A stretch of 64,000 nucleotides of DNA from Schistosoma mansoni (lineage: Eukaryota > Platyhelminthes > Trematoda > Strigeidida > Schistosomatidae): positions 744,001-808,000 of the forward strand of contig NW_017386008.1 of the NCBI RefSeq assembly GCF_000237925.1. The letters are read 5' to 3'. The notes beneath the pieces were generated by a model that had not been told where the DNA came from, did not search any database, and worked only from the letters and a program-made list of their open reading frames with translations. The translations under genes and the position numbers were made by a program. This document shows positions 41,501-56,500 of this stretch, piece by piece. Every line of letters starts with the position of its first letter. Position 1 is the stretch's first letter.

Positions 41501-44500
41501 GCATCTGAGTTAATGTTCACTTTGGGACTCGAACCCAGTTTCTTTCGCTTCAAACGCCATTACGTTATCCACCTAGCTGCTGAATCCTGATATCCACTTG
41601 CTTGTGGCACTATCCATCTTTGCTTATAATGCTTGTGACTTCAGACAATATCGAGGCAGTCCGCATAGGATGCATATATGCCAACAAGAGATTGATCGAT
41701 TGCAGTCCTAAATACCAGTGAGAAGATACAATTAAACAACACTATGTAAATCAATCGAATTGTTATAATTAACAATATTGAAAAGAAATAATCGTAACTA
41801 TATAAATTAACCTTGAACATGGTGGTTGAATTAATCGAATAGGTGATAATGGATCATCAAGTAATGCTTTTAAAACATGAACAATCCCTTCAGCTAAACT
41901 GTCAACAAAATATCCACCCTACAAATAAAGAAAAAAAGAATGGTGAAGATATTATTGTTATCAGTTAATAACATTATCAATGTAATCATTAATGAACAAG
42001 TATGTTTGATAATGATGTATCGAAAGTGATCATTTTGTAACGTTGTAGTTTTAGTGAACCCCTTCCTTTTATTGTCAATTAGATTGGACGACTCGACGTC
42101 ACCCCTCCGCACTAGACTGCCCCAAACTAGCACCTCAACTCCAAACCCACAACGGCGTCTGTAGAACAGCACCCTTCCTTCTCCTGGTTGGCAACGACAC
42201 CAAATGTAGTGAACAAAACACTAGTTGGGGGCAATCGAATGTATTTAAACACAACATTACAGACTATCTCACTAAATTCTGATAACCCTACAGTAAACAG
42301 TTAGTTTGCCAAATAACAATCATTTGTCTCAATCTTCACTGTTCCTTCTGTAAATATCAGTCCATCTTCTCTGATTTCATTATTCATGCATTTTCGTACC
42401 AATTGTGATTCATTTCAGTTCTTTCCTTCTCGGTCTTCTGCCAAAATACATTCTGTGTCTAACCATCACTATATACTACTTATATGGATATAAGTAGACC
42501 ACATCACAGCACGAGGGAATATAGTCAAGTATTGCATGAAAATTTATCAAAAAATCATGAGGCGCTCATTTTTTTAAATGAAAAAAATATTCACAACGTA
42601 CTTCAAGTATGACAACAACTTTGCCTCCAGCTAAAGATTTTAATTTGTGTACAAAATGACCAAATACCATTGGAGTTAACCACATTCTACCCTATAAAAA
42701 CAGAAATGGTTTATAAAAATGATGGTTGTTTAATTCATTTCATACGCACAATATGCACATATGCCAATAAGAGACTGACCAGTTGAAGTCTTAAACATCA
42801 ATGGGAAGATTCAAACAAATAATACTAAGTGAATTCAAACTTTACCCCATTGCACAAGCAAGTGGTTATCAAGACTCAGTAGCTTAGTGGATAACCAGAT
42901 GGCGTTTGAAGTGAACAGTACCGGGTTGGAATCCTGGATTAAGCATCAACTATGATATGCAGGTACATCCAGCTGACGAGCCTCAAATAGGACGAGAGAT
43001 GAGTCCTGGATTCCACTTCTAGACACTATCCATCAAGACAAAGGAGTTTTTAAATCTTTCAAATAAGGATTAGATAGCTTATTGAAACGATAACATCGTC
43101 TATTCAAACATTTTGGTTCACCTATTTTTGAACTGTACAAATATTTCGATGAACTTCTCCGTCACAGATTTACTCGAAAAGAATGAGAACACAAGTGGGG
43201 ATAATCGAATGTCAATATATTGTCTCAAACTTTATTGTTCGTTCATTTCCACAGCAATCATTCTCTGTTCTCATTCTCTTTCCTTCAATCATCTTAACTT
43301 TCTGCTTCCAGTTATTTCACTTTCGATTGGTGATACATACTACTTATATTTGTCGACATCACTAGTATATACCACAGTAACATTATAAAAGTTTAGCAAA
43401 TTATTGTGATGCTAAATATTAGAAGACTCGAACAAAAACATCATACTTCTTACTTTTGATTGTCTTATTTTTTTATTCTTTGAATAAACCAGGGAATGAG
43501 GCATGCACTACTGAATAAGGTAAAAATCGGAAACCTTCGGCGAAAGTAGTCATGAAGTATAAGTGTATAAGGTGGTTTAATGTTACTGATGAGTATTTTT
43601 CCTCTTAAAAAAGGCTGCCATTACATTCTAAAGCATTCTATCCTTCATAAAAATATTCATTTAATAGACTGCATATCCTGACGTTTCTCCACTGCATTTT
43701 AGATGAGACGTTTCGATCAAAAAAATGCGGAGTAGTTCACTGAGAAAAATAAATGGTTCAGTTTGAGCAGACGAGCAGCAACAAAAACCTCACACAATTC
43801 AATGATAACACTACCGATAAAGGAAGGTAGTTATGCGGGAAACTGAGTTCACGAAATTCGTTGACTTCGCATTTTCTATAGAATTTTGTCTTACGAAAGT
43901 GATAAAAATGAGCTGGGTAAGTGATTTCACTATTTACACCTGCTCTTACTCGCCATGTTATATAGGGAAAATTTCACAAATGCGATAAAAATGATCTTGG
44001 TGGTCTTGTATTACTATTCCGACACCACACTCTTGTGTCGGCGACGGATCTTCAAATGTCTGCCCTATCAATTTGTTGGGAAGTGATTTCACTATTTACA
44101 CCTGCTCTTACTCGCCATGTTATATAGGGATACTACCACTATTTACACCTGCTCTTACTCGCCATGTTATATAGGGATACTTTCACAAATGCGATAAAAA
44201 TGATCTTGGTGGTCTTGTATTACTATTCCGACACCACACTCTTGTGTCGGTGACGGATCTTCAAATGTCTGCCCTATCAATTTGTTGGGAAGTGATTTCA
44301 CTATTTACACCTGCTCTTACTCGCCATGTTATATAGGGATACTACCCCTAACTCAGTCAGTCAGTGTCTGCAAAGTCGGAAAAATGAAAATTTCACAAAT
44401 GCGATAAAAATGATCTTGGTGGTCTTGTATTACTATTCCGACACCACACTCTTGTGTCGGCGACGGATCTTCAAATGTCTGCCCTATCAATTTGTTGGGA

Positions 44501-47500
44501 AGTGATTTCACTATTTACACCTGCTCTTACTCGCCATGTTATATAGGGATACTACCCCTAACTCAGTCAGTCAGTGTCTGCAAAGTCGGAAAAATGAAAA
44601 ATTTCACAAATGCGATAAAAATGATCTTGGTGGTCTTGTATTACTATTCCGACACCACACTCTTGTGTCGGCGACGGATCTTCAAATGTCTGCCCTATCA
44701 ATTTGTTGGGAAGTGATTTCACTATTTACACCTGCTCTTACTCGCCATGTTATATAGGGATACTACCCCTAACTCAGTCAGTCAGTGTCTGCAAAGTCGG
44801 AAAAATGAAAATTTCACAAATGCGATAAAAATGATCTTGGTGGTCTTGTATTACTATTCCGACACCACACTCTTGTGTCGGCGACGGATCTTCAAATGTC
44901 TGCCCTATCAATTTGTTGGGAAGTGATTTCACTATTTACACCTGCTCTTACTCGCCATGTTATATAGGGATACTACCCCTAACTCAGTCAGTCAGTGTCT
45001 GCAAAGTCGGAAAAATGAAAATTTCACAAATGCGATAAAAATGATCTTGGTGGTCTTGTATTACTATTCCGACACCACACTCTTGTGTCGGCGACGGATC
45101 TTCAAATGTCTGCCCTATCAATTTGTTGGGAAGTGATTTCACTATTTACACCTGCTCTTACTCGCCATGTTATATAGGGATACTACCCCTAACTCAGTCA
45201 GTCAGTGTCTGCAAAGTCGGAAAAATGAAAATTTCACAAATGTGATAAAAATGATCTTGGTGGTCTTGTATTACTATTCCGACACCACACTCTTGTGTCG
45301 GCGACGGATCTTCAAATGTCTGCCCTATCAATTTGTTGGGAAGTGATTTCACTATTTACACCTGCTCTTACTCGCCATGTTATATAGGGATACTACCCCT
45401 AACTCAGTCAGTCAGTGTCTGCAAAGTCGGAAAAATGAAAATTTCACTAATGCGATAAAAATGATCTTGGTCCGATAAATGAAAATTTCACAAATGCGAT
45501 AAAATGTTCTTGGTCTGGGTTGCGTTAGAATAGCTCGCTTTCGGTCTCTGGTGACATGTATTTTTTCTTTCGCTGTGTAGTGAATTCGTAACGCTTCAGA
45601 TACCACAGGTTCCATAGTTCTTGAACGTTATTTTGATAACTGTAGTAATTCTAGAGCTAATGCATGCCTTGAATCCCTTATCGGCAAGGCGACGGGTGCA
45701 TTAGAACAGAATCAAGCAGGTGGGGCTTTGGCTGTGCCTTTTATATTCTGTGATGACTCTGGATAACTTTCGATTCCGGAGAGGGAGCCTGAGAAATGGC
45801 TACCCCATCCAAGGATGCGGTGAAAATGAATTACTCAGTTAGAAAGTAAAGTCTTTCGTATACGGTCATAAGTGGTGATTATAGATCATTTAGATTGATC
45901 GCGATGGAAATGGTTTGACTTTGGAATTCAGCAATTATACACTAATGTTATTTTCATGCTATGATTAATATCGACTGAAGTTAGAAATAAGAATCATAGG
46001 ATTTTAACCGTAAGATCTGGAAATCTTATTTTGGAGTCTGATGAACTTTATTTTGATTTAAACATATAGTTAGTCAATAACTAAGAGAAAACTAGAAAGA
46101 AATATATTTTGATCGTAACCATATATGTTATTCATTAATTTAGCACTTACCTCTGGACAACCAATGGCTGCGTCGAACCCACAAGAAATAAGTATCAGCT
46201 GAGGATTAAACTGTAATTTTTGAAATTAGAAAAAAAGGAAATTACTCTACTCTCGATTAGATTAACAAGGATATAATCATCTGTAAGGAAATATTGACTG
46301 TCATTTATTTACAATTGATTGATCACTGGATGGTGATCAATGTCATGTGTATGTCAGGTCATTCTTAGTTCAGATTGAATCCTATCGACCAAGTTGCAAT
46401 GTGGCCACTAGACTAAGTGACTCGACATTCCGCACACACACTGTGAAGTTGGGTGACACAGGACCATATCCGTCAGGGAACATCAGTTCCCTCAAGATTA
46501 CAGGTACACCTTGCTGACGAGTGCCAAGTAGCAGGAAACCTGAGCCTAAGGTTTCTTGTTGACTACCTCCAACCACCATCTCAACCTTCATTTATTTTTT
46601 CATACAACTTGATCTACTTATTATATTTAAAGTAGTATCAATGTTTATGATAAATATTTCAAGGTGATAATGCTGTTAATATAAACGATGCAACTATTTT
46701 AAAATCAGACACATAAATTGTCTTTAATTCAGTTCACTTTAAAGAAATCTTTACATTTTAACTATTCACCACCTAAGTGATAGTAAAAGCCTTGCGATTG
46801 TTTTGCATATCTTGAAGTTAGTGTCATGAAAAATCAGTCATTTTCAATTGAAAAGAAACTGGAATCTATTTTGATGGGCTTTTGTTCTTTGAGCTGGATG
46901 ATTTGGTCATGGAGCTTTCATCGTCTTTCTGAACGACATCATCAGCTAAAAATCTTCTCCACCATCTCAAAACTGGAAACTATGTTAGGTAGTTGATGAA
47001 AAGGGATAAAAAAAATCTTGACCTAAATTTCATTTCATTTTACAGTTACCAGTAGGAAGTAATTGTAAACTTATCCCCTCAATGGTTTTATTGTCGTATC
47101 ATACAGTTGTGATGGTAAAACTAAGGTATTTTGGGCCATGACTAACTTTGCATAGATATGAGACATCAATACTGATTATCCATATTTGTTTGGTTTTTAA
47201 TATTTATTGAATTATCCCTTCAAAATCGAATGTCACCAGTAGTGTGAATGATTTTACATTGCATGAACTATGCTTTCTAATATCTGGTTGGAGGTAGTTT
47301 GTTAATGAGGGCCAAACTAGCTCTGTAATCGGTCACATAGGTTCTGTTTTCTTCCAAGGTATCATCTGTCCTCGACAAAAAATTCCAGATATTTCTTTGT
47401 AGATGAATGGCATCTAACGAAAATCCGATACCTAAATTATCTGTTTATTTCCGCAAACTACTCAATATCCGAAAATAATGACTTATCCAAACAGAAAAAA

Positions 47501-50500
47501 TGTAACTTAATTGATTAAATCATTTATTTTAGACTAAGTCTCCAATTATGCTTCCAGTTCACCTTGGAGACGACTTAAGTTCGTAATTCTTCCCCAGATA
47601 TCTTACTGTTTTTAAAATTCGGAACAGGGCTTTTTATCATTTGTAATATTCAAATAGAAGGGGGGGGGGGTTGTTGAGATTTTGATAATTTTACATAGTT
47701 GAAATCATGATTCATTTGAAGCTAGACCACCATGGAAAACCTGGAAGCACTGGACGTCCGTTTCATCCTATTGTGGGGCACCTCAGTGGCAGCGCACATC
47801 CACGATCCCGCCTCTCGAGATCCGAACCCAGGACCTACCAGTCTCGCGCCAGAGCACATAACTGATAGACCACTGAGCCGCCATCCAACGGTGTTATTGT
47901 CTAACTTCAACCAATCCATGAAATTGCTCGACCAATTTACATTGTATTGAGTTAGATGCCTGTCTCTACCTGGACATGGATATCAACTAAGAAGAACTTG
48001 ACACGCATGACATTGATCATCACCCAGTGATCAATCAATCGTGATTACATCTCAGTCCAACGGGAGGTCGGTCGCGGCCCGAATAGCTCAGTGGTAACGT
48101 CTCTGACTGTGAAGCTGAGTGACACGGGATCGAATCCGTCAGAGAGCACCAGTTCCCTCAATGTTACAGGTACACCTTGCTGACGAGTGCCAAGTAGCAC
48201 GAAACCCGGGTCCACCATATTAGCTTCACTGGTCATGACTTCTCACTAGAACTCCAGGAATTACCTTACGAAGTCAGTCACTAGTGAGTACATAATATTT
48301 TATGCTAAAGGTTATCAACTATTTAAAATTTACTTAGTATTGTTTGTTTGGATCTTCCCATCGATGTGTTTAGGACTGCAACTGGTCAGTCTCTAATTGG
48401 CATATGTGCATACTGTGCGTATTGCCTCGATATACCTTAATTCACAAGCATGGTAAGCAGAGATGGATAGTGGCTAGCAGTGGAATCCAGGACGCGCGTT
48501 TCGTCCTATTTGGGACTCGTCAGCTGGATGTACCTGCATCTCAGAGTTGATGTTCACTCTGGGACTCGAACCCAGTACCCTCGCCTCAAACGCCATCGCG
48601 TTATCCACTCGGCCACTGAGTCCTGATAGCCACTTGCTTGTGCGATGGGGTGAAGTTTGAATTCACTTAGTATTGTTTGTTTAAAATTTACTTTTAAGGC
48701 TTCAAATACGTTTAATTACCTAAGCTCATACACATATATACACATTTATTCATGTTAAAATTTGTTAAAAATAATATTGCTAATGTTGATAATTTACCTC
48801 TGTAGCAATAGGCATAATTAGACGATAAAATATAGCAAGATAGTCGGAATCCGTCATACCTGTCTGTAAATATAACAGTTAAACAAAATACAAGTTAATA
48901 TACTTATAAGTAGTGAATTATTTATTTATTTGAACACATAAATATTGGTATAAAATGACACCAGATATATATGCGCCACACAAATCTCATTTGATTTGTG
49001 TAAAGGCTTGGATACTACCCGAGTGCCCAGACCGAACCAGTTGGTTTACTTAGGGGACCACAACCCGAGCCTTCGACCCTAAAGATCTGATCCACAAGGC
49101 AGTGGAGCATCGTCAGGAGATGCAGTCCCATGGTAGCCGGTGACCAACGATTTATTCATACGCCATTTGTTCCTTTAGGATACTGGAGACCATGTTCACT
49201 ATAGGTTTGGAAACAGGATTTTCCAACTCCTCTAGGTGAACTTTCCATGTCCACCAACCCGGTTAAAGTGTCGGACATTCGCTTTTCTTCCTCTCAATTT
49301 CGTAAACAACAGTAGTGCAACGAGAAGGCAGTGAGAGAAGGACTTCCCTTACAGAGGCTTTATACTCGTTGCCATGTGAGAGCATTTCGACAGAGAGGGC
49401 GGGTCATCCCCACTCTCGGCGGTACCAGGGCATTTGCGGGTTAATTAGTGAAATAAACAGCTTAAAACATGTAAATAATCCCAAAACTAACTGTATACAA
49501 TTAAAAATAGAGTTATTGATGAGCATTGATGAATAGTTGAACTATATAATATATGGATTTCTTATATCTTGCAATTCGTAGTATTTCACTGTGGTTAATT
49601 GATTTTTATTGGTTGGCACATGTGATTGACCCAAAACTTACTGAATCCATAATTTCTGTTTGCATTTTTATATGTGACACTATACTATCTACTAAATATT
49701 CAGTATAAGTAGAGATGTATGATGGTTAGCAATGAAATCCAGGACGTAAGTTTTTGTCCTATGAATGAATTAAAACTTCACTCCATGGCACAAGCTAGTG
49801 GTTATCAGGGTTCAGTAGCTAAGTGGGCAACACGTTGGTGTTTAAAGATACCGGTACTGGGTTTGAGTCTTGGAATAAACATCAACTCTGGGATGCAGGT
49901 CCCAAATAGGACAAAACGTGCTTCATCGATTCGACCGCTTGCCAGCATTCATTTCTGCTTATAATGCTTGTGACTTAAGGCCATATCGAAATAATCCGTA
50001 CAGGATGAACATAACCCAATAAAAGACTGATCAATTGCAGTCCTGAACATCAATGGGAAGATTCAAACAACCAGTAAGAAAGATTAAACTTTTAAATGAG
50101 AAAAAAATAAAGGATGAAGAACATACTACGTCGGAAAATGAAACCAGATATGAAAAGGATGAATAGCAAATGTAAACAACTGGAAAGGTTGGATGGAGAA
50201 TGCTGGTAGGTAGCCTATGCTCCTACATAAGGGGTAACAGGCGTAAGTAAGTAATATACTTTGGACCTTGAAATGTTGTTAGTTTTTGAAGAATTTTCTT
50301 ATTTTCGAGATATTACGAATGATCCATCTTTTTTAATTACCTATATATTTATATATATAGTTGAAATCATGAGTCAATTGAAGCTAGACCACCGTAGAAA
50401 ACCTGGAAGCACTGGACGGCCGTTTCGTCCTAGTGTGGCACTCCTCAGCAGTGCGAATCCACGATCCCACCTTGGTTGAAGTTAGTCATTAACACCGTTG

Positions 50501-53500
50501 GATGCCGGCTCAGTGGTCTATCGGTCAAGTGCTCTGGAGCGAGACTGGTAGGTCCTGGGTTCGAATCTCGCGAGGCGGGATCGTGGATGCACACTGTCAC
50601 TGAGGAGTCCCATAATAGGACGAAACGGCCATCCAGTGTTTCCAGGCTTTCCATGGTGGTCTAGCTTCAATTGACTAATGATCTCAACTCCATACCTATA
50701 CATTTGTTTAATAAGACTAAATATTGTTCTCTAGTATATAGTACATGCTGTGATTTATCCCGTGTCCACAGATTCGAAAGACAACACTCTGTCTGATTGT
50801 ATTTTTGACAGTTAAAATTATGCTCTGACACCCCATGAATCCAAATTTGTTACTTCATATAATCAATCAAAAATGGAAAACTTATGCACATCAGAAGCTA
50901 TAGGTAATCATAAATTCAAACTTAACCTTTGTACATACATTCTGTTCTTAATATCTATCAAATGGACATAAATTCATTTGGTATTGTTTACTTAAATCTT
51001 CCCATTGATGTGTAGGACTGTAAGTGATCAATCACTTATTGGTATAAGTGTATACTGAGTGTATTGACTTGATATTGCTTTAATCCACAAGGATTATGAG
51101 CATAGATGAACTCAGTTGTTAAGTGAATAACCCAATGGTATTTGAAGTAAACAGCACTGAGTTCAAGTGGCAGAGTGAACATCAACTCTGAGATGTAGGT
51201 ACATCCAGCTGATGAGTCCCAAATAGGACGAAACGCGCGTCAAACTGGATTCCATTGCTAACCACTATCTATCTTTGCTTAGAATGCTTGTGAATTAAGA
51301 CTATATCGAGACAATACGCACAATATGCATATATGCCAATAAGAGACTGACCAGTTGTAGTCCTAAACATCAATGGGAAGATTCAAACGAACAATACTAA
51401 GTGAATTCAAACTTCACCCCATTGCACAAGCAAGTGGCTATGAAGACTCAGTAGCTGAGTGGATAACCCAATGGTATTTGAGGTGAACGGTATTGGGTTC
51501 AAGTCCCAGAGTGAACATCAACTCTGCGATGCAGTACATCCAGCTGATCAATCTCGAATAGGATTAGTATTGTTTGTTTGAATCTTCCCATTGATGTTTA
51601 GGACTGCAATTGATCAGTCTCTTATTGGCATATGTACATACTGTGCGTATTGCTTCGATATTACCTTAATTCACAAGCATTCTGAGCCTTCTAACACTTC
51701 CAACTATTGCTCGTTTGTTTAGTGTATGAATAAAGTGTGATTTTATCCAAACGTTTTCACTTCAATAGTCTAAAATGATCTGTAGAGGTTTTTGTGGAGA
51801 TTTCAGTATTTTCATAGTTGAAATCATGAGTCAATTGAAGCTAGACCACCATGAAAAACCTGGAAGCACTGGATGGCCGTTTCGTCCTATTGTGGGACTC
51901 CTCAGTGGCAGCGCGCATCCACGATCCCGCCCTGCTGTATTCAAACCTAAGACGTATCAACTAAGTTCTATGAATATATCAGTATAATGTAGTTTGATAT
52001 CCCTGATGGGAAACATAAATATAACAAAAGTAAGAGTTCAAAACGAAGACTCTAGTGAAAAGAAAATTCTCACATACATCATTGAACTACTGAATGAATC
52101 CTGCACTTGAGAGATTCGAACCCAGGACCTACCAGTCTCAAGCCAGAGCCCTTTAACCGATAGATCACTGAGCCTGCCGGCATTCAACGGTGTTAATGTC
52201 TAACTTCAACTGATCCACGAAGTGCGGGATCGTGGATGGGCACTGTCGAGGAGTCCCAGAATAGGACGAAACGGTTGTCCAGTGCTTCCAGGTTTTCCAT
52301 AGTGATCTAGATTCAATTGACTCACGCTTTCAACTATGAAAATACTGAAATCTCCACAAAACCCCTTCTGATAATTATTGAATGAATGGTAAGTGTTAGA
52401 TATGATATAATTTAGTAAACATTGATAGAATTATGAATAATCTCAGTTCAAAAATCTAAAACACAAAACTTAAAATTACCTCTTCCAATGGTATATTAAC
52501 ATTATAACCTTTGCCTAAATTTTCACCAATAAAATCATAATTTGCTTCACGTAAATTTGGCCAAAATTTTGCTTTCTCATAACGATGAATAGAAATGTAA
52601 AGAACACTAAAAAAAAAGAATCAAAATGGATCAATGGGATTTTTTATTGATTATATCAAATATTGATTTTAGTTAAGCAACGACTGGGAACTAGAAAGCA
52701 CTGGATAGGTGTTTCGTTCCAGTCTAGGAGTTCTCAACAGTGAACATCTACGATCCTACAGGGGATTGAGCTCTGAACCTTCAGTTTTGCGTTTGAGTGC
52801 TAAACCTCTGGACCATTGAACAGGCAGAGAGCTCGAGAGTGAGATCGAAGATTTTGGGTTTAATACCTTGTAGGGTCGTCTATGTGCACTGTTGAGAACT
52901 TCCATGCTGAGACGAAACGCCTATCAAATACTTCCTAGTTTTCAATAGCTGTTCAACCGAGATCGATATATGGCATAATCCATGAAAATTCAATAGTCCC
53001 CAAGAATCTCCTATAGTGATATGTTTTCTTATCAAAATTATGAAATATTATAAAGATTGGTTCAATGATGGTGAAAGTTTTTAAGTCATCAGTCTATGTC
53101 AACTAAGTAACATTGAGTAAATATTTCACCTTAATCTTAGCTCTTCACTTACTTACCTACTTACGCCTGTTACTCCCAATGGAGCATAAGCCGCCGACCA
53201 GCTTTCTCCAACCCACTCTGTCCTGTGACTTCCTTTCTAGTTCTACCTATATTTTGTTCATTCTTCTCATGTCTCTCTCCATTTCTCGGTGTAATGTGTT
53301 CTTTGGTCTTCCTCTTCTCCTTTGGCCTTCAGGATTCCATGTGAGGGATTGTCTTGTGATGCGATTGGATGATTTCCTCAAAGTGTGTCCTATCAACTTC
53401 CAGAGCTTCTTCCTGATTTCTTCCTTCACTGGAATCTGGTTTGTTGTCTCTCACAGTAACATGTTGCTGATAGTGTCTGGCCATCAGATCCGAAGTATTT

Positions 53501-56500
53501 TGAGTAGACAACTGTTAATAAACACCTGTGTCTTCTGGATGATGGCTTTCGTAGTTCTCCACGTCTCCGCCCTTTAGCTCTTCACTAGCACTACATAATC
53601 ACGCCCCTATGAGGGAAAATCATATTTCTTGTCAAACAGTCTGTATTTGGATTTCTGGGTCAGTATCAAATAATCCATATTTCCAACCCCAGTTCATTTG
53701 AAATAGAATGTAACCATCACGGAATGTCATCTCTGAATAAATTTTTCAAAAACACTATTAAGAAGTCCTGGTCTATAGCATAACAGCGATACATAGTTAT
53801 TGTCGTAAGAAGCGAAAACTGTTTTTCCACTGGTAAGCAAAGATGGATAGTGGCAACTCAGAATTGATGTTCACTCAGGGACTCGAACCCAACACCTTTC
53901 GCTTTAAACGCCGTCGCGTTATCCACTCGACCACTGAGTCCTGATAGCCACCTGCTTGTGCGATGGGGTGAGATGCAGGTACATTCAGCTAACGAGTCCC
54001 AAATAGGACGAAACGCGCGTCAAACTGGATTCCACTGCTAGCTACTATCCATCTTTGCTTAGAATGCTTGTGAATTAAGGTTATATCGAGGCAATACACA
54101 CAGTATGCACATATACCAATAAAAGACTGACCAGTTGCAGTCCTAACACATCGATGGGAAGATTCAAACAAACAATACTAGATGTATTTTTCCACTGTCC
54201 TTTTTATGATGACTACATAGAATTATACCTAATTTTCCAGCAATCTTACTGATATAACGGATGGTTTAAACCATTTTTCCTTTCTTAGGTATAGTACGAT
54301 GATATCTTAATACAGTAATGAGACTTGTTGTGTTATGTCAGATCCAAGATTCACTATCCAGAATAGAGAACTAGATTAACACTAGACGATACTTTATTCA
54401 ACACAGACAAGAGCCGTTATACTCAGTGAGTCCGAAGTAGAAATCAATGAGAGGAAAGGAAATCACATATTTAGTAATCGATAAGTTAAGTGCCTGCTTG
54501 TCCAATCCCAGTGATCAATCATATTTTAATTTCACTACCACAAATCATATACGCTATCATTTCTTTCTATAGTGTTAAGCATACACTTCTACTAGATAGA
54601 TCTATAGGAGAGATGTGTCATTTCAAGTAGAAACCCATTCAAAACGTCATTCAGCGGTGGTTCATCCATCAAATACAACATACCCGTGAGTGAATCCACT
54701 ATCGTTTCAGATGTCATAAAGCATATTATCAGTGAAATCACAAGAAACATTCAAGGACATCCATAAGCCAATACACCTAACAATTTACAACTCGCACCTC
54801 AAATAACCTCCAATAAGACAATGAAATCAATTGAAGTTAGACATTAACACCTCTGAATGCCGGTTCAGTGGTCTATCTGTTAAGGGCTCCGCCGCGAGAC
54901 TGGTAGAACCTGGGTTCGAATCTCGCGAGTGCGGGATCGTGGGTGCGTACTGCTGAGGAGTCCCATAATAGGACGAAACAGCCATCCAGTGCTTCCAGGT
55001 CTTCCATGGTGGTCTAGCTTCAATCGACTCATGATTTCAACTTTGAGAAATCAATTCCCTTTAATACTCCGAATCTGTCAATCTTTCCCACATTGTGAAA
55101 TAAATTGTCAGTCTTGACAAGTACCGTATTCGTTGAAAACTATCATCATTTAGGATGACCTATCTGTTTCATAAAGCTTAGCACCTAGAAACGGGTTATA
55201 ATGTTTTCAAATTTCCTACATAAATCAAATATTCCAAATAAGATATATGATGTGTTTTTTTAATTAGATCCTCATAATCACAGTTTTGTTCTAGTCTAAA
55301 ATGATGAACAATGGTGTTGGTGTTTAAATTAATATCCACTGCAATCTACTTCTCAATGTGGGCATCAACACCGAAATGTAGGTATATATCCATCTAACAA
55401 CTCTCAAATAAGATCAAAAGCGAATCTTGGATTCAATTGCCAACAATCGTTTAACGCAATTTAATACCCAGGATACACAAATCCTAACGGACTCAGTAGC
55501 TAAGTGGATACCGCGATGGCGTTTGAAGCAAACCTCCTGGGTTCGTGTCCCAGAATGAACATCAACTCTATGATGCAGGTACATCCAGCTGACCAGTCCG
55601 AAATAAGACGAAACGCTCATCCTGGTTTCCACTGCTAAGCCCTATCCATCTTTGCTCAATAACGGATACTGATCAAATTCCAATCATAAATGCTAACAAC
55701 GGGATATTACATACAATGACAAATTCATAAACATAATTTGTTAGGTAACTATATGAACAATTTTTGTGACCAGTTAACTGATCAGGTAAAAATATGGGTT
55801 CAAATCTCGCGAGGAGAGGTCGTGGATGCGCACTGCCACTGAGGAGTCCCACAATAGGACGAAACGACCGTCCAGTGCTTCCAGGTTTTCCCTGATGGTC
55901 TACCTTCAATTGACTCACGCTTTCAACTATGAAAATACTAAATCTTCACCAAATCCCTTTTCATAATGATCATGTGCTCACTAGTGGCTGACTTCGAAAG
56001 GTAAATCCAGGAGTTCTAGTGAGAAGTACTGACCAGTGGAATTCAAACCACGTCTGTTGGGAGATAGGAACTCACTGAAGACAATTAGGGAACGGTTACT
56101 CAACTTCATGGATTAGTTGGAGTTAGACATAAACACCATCGGATGCCGGTCGGCTTAGTGATCTATCGGTTAAGTGCTCTGGCGCGAGACTGGTAAGTCC
56201 TGGGTTCGAATCTCACGAGTCGAGGTCGTGGATGCGCACTTCTGAAGAGACGAAACAGTCTTCCAATACTTCCAGGTTTTTCCCTGGTGGTCTAGCTTCA
56301 ATTGACTTATGATTTCAACTACGAAAATACTGAAATCTCCACAAAATCCCTTCTAATAAAAATACAAATATAAATATATAGTAATCAATATAATAATTAG
56401 TAACCAACCGATTATCATCATAAAAAGCATATTGTGTCCCTTGTCCATGATGTACATCCCAATCAATAATTAATATACGTTGTAAATATGTAAAATTATG

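Noticed and set aside
44492-44757. Open frames inside the 210-bp repeat
   Set aside because: They run through SSU rRNA-derived DNA and recur with the period; no coding signal.
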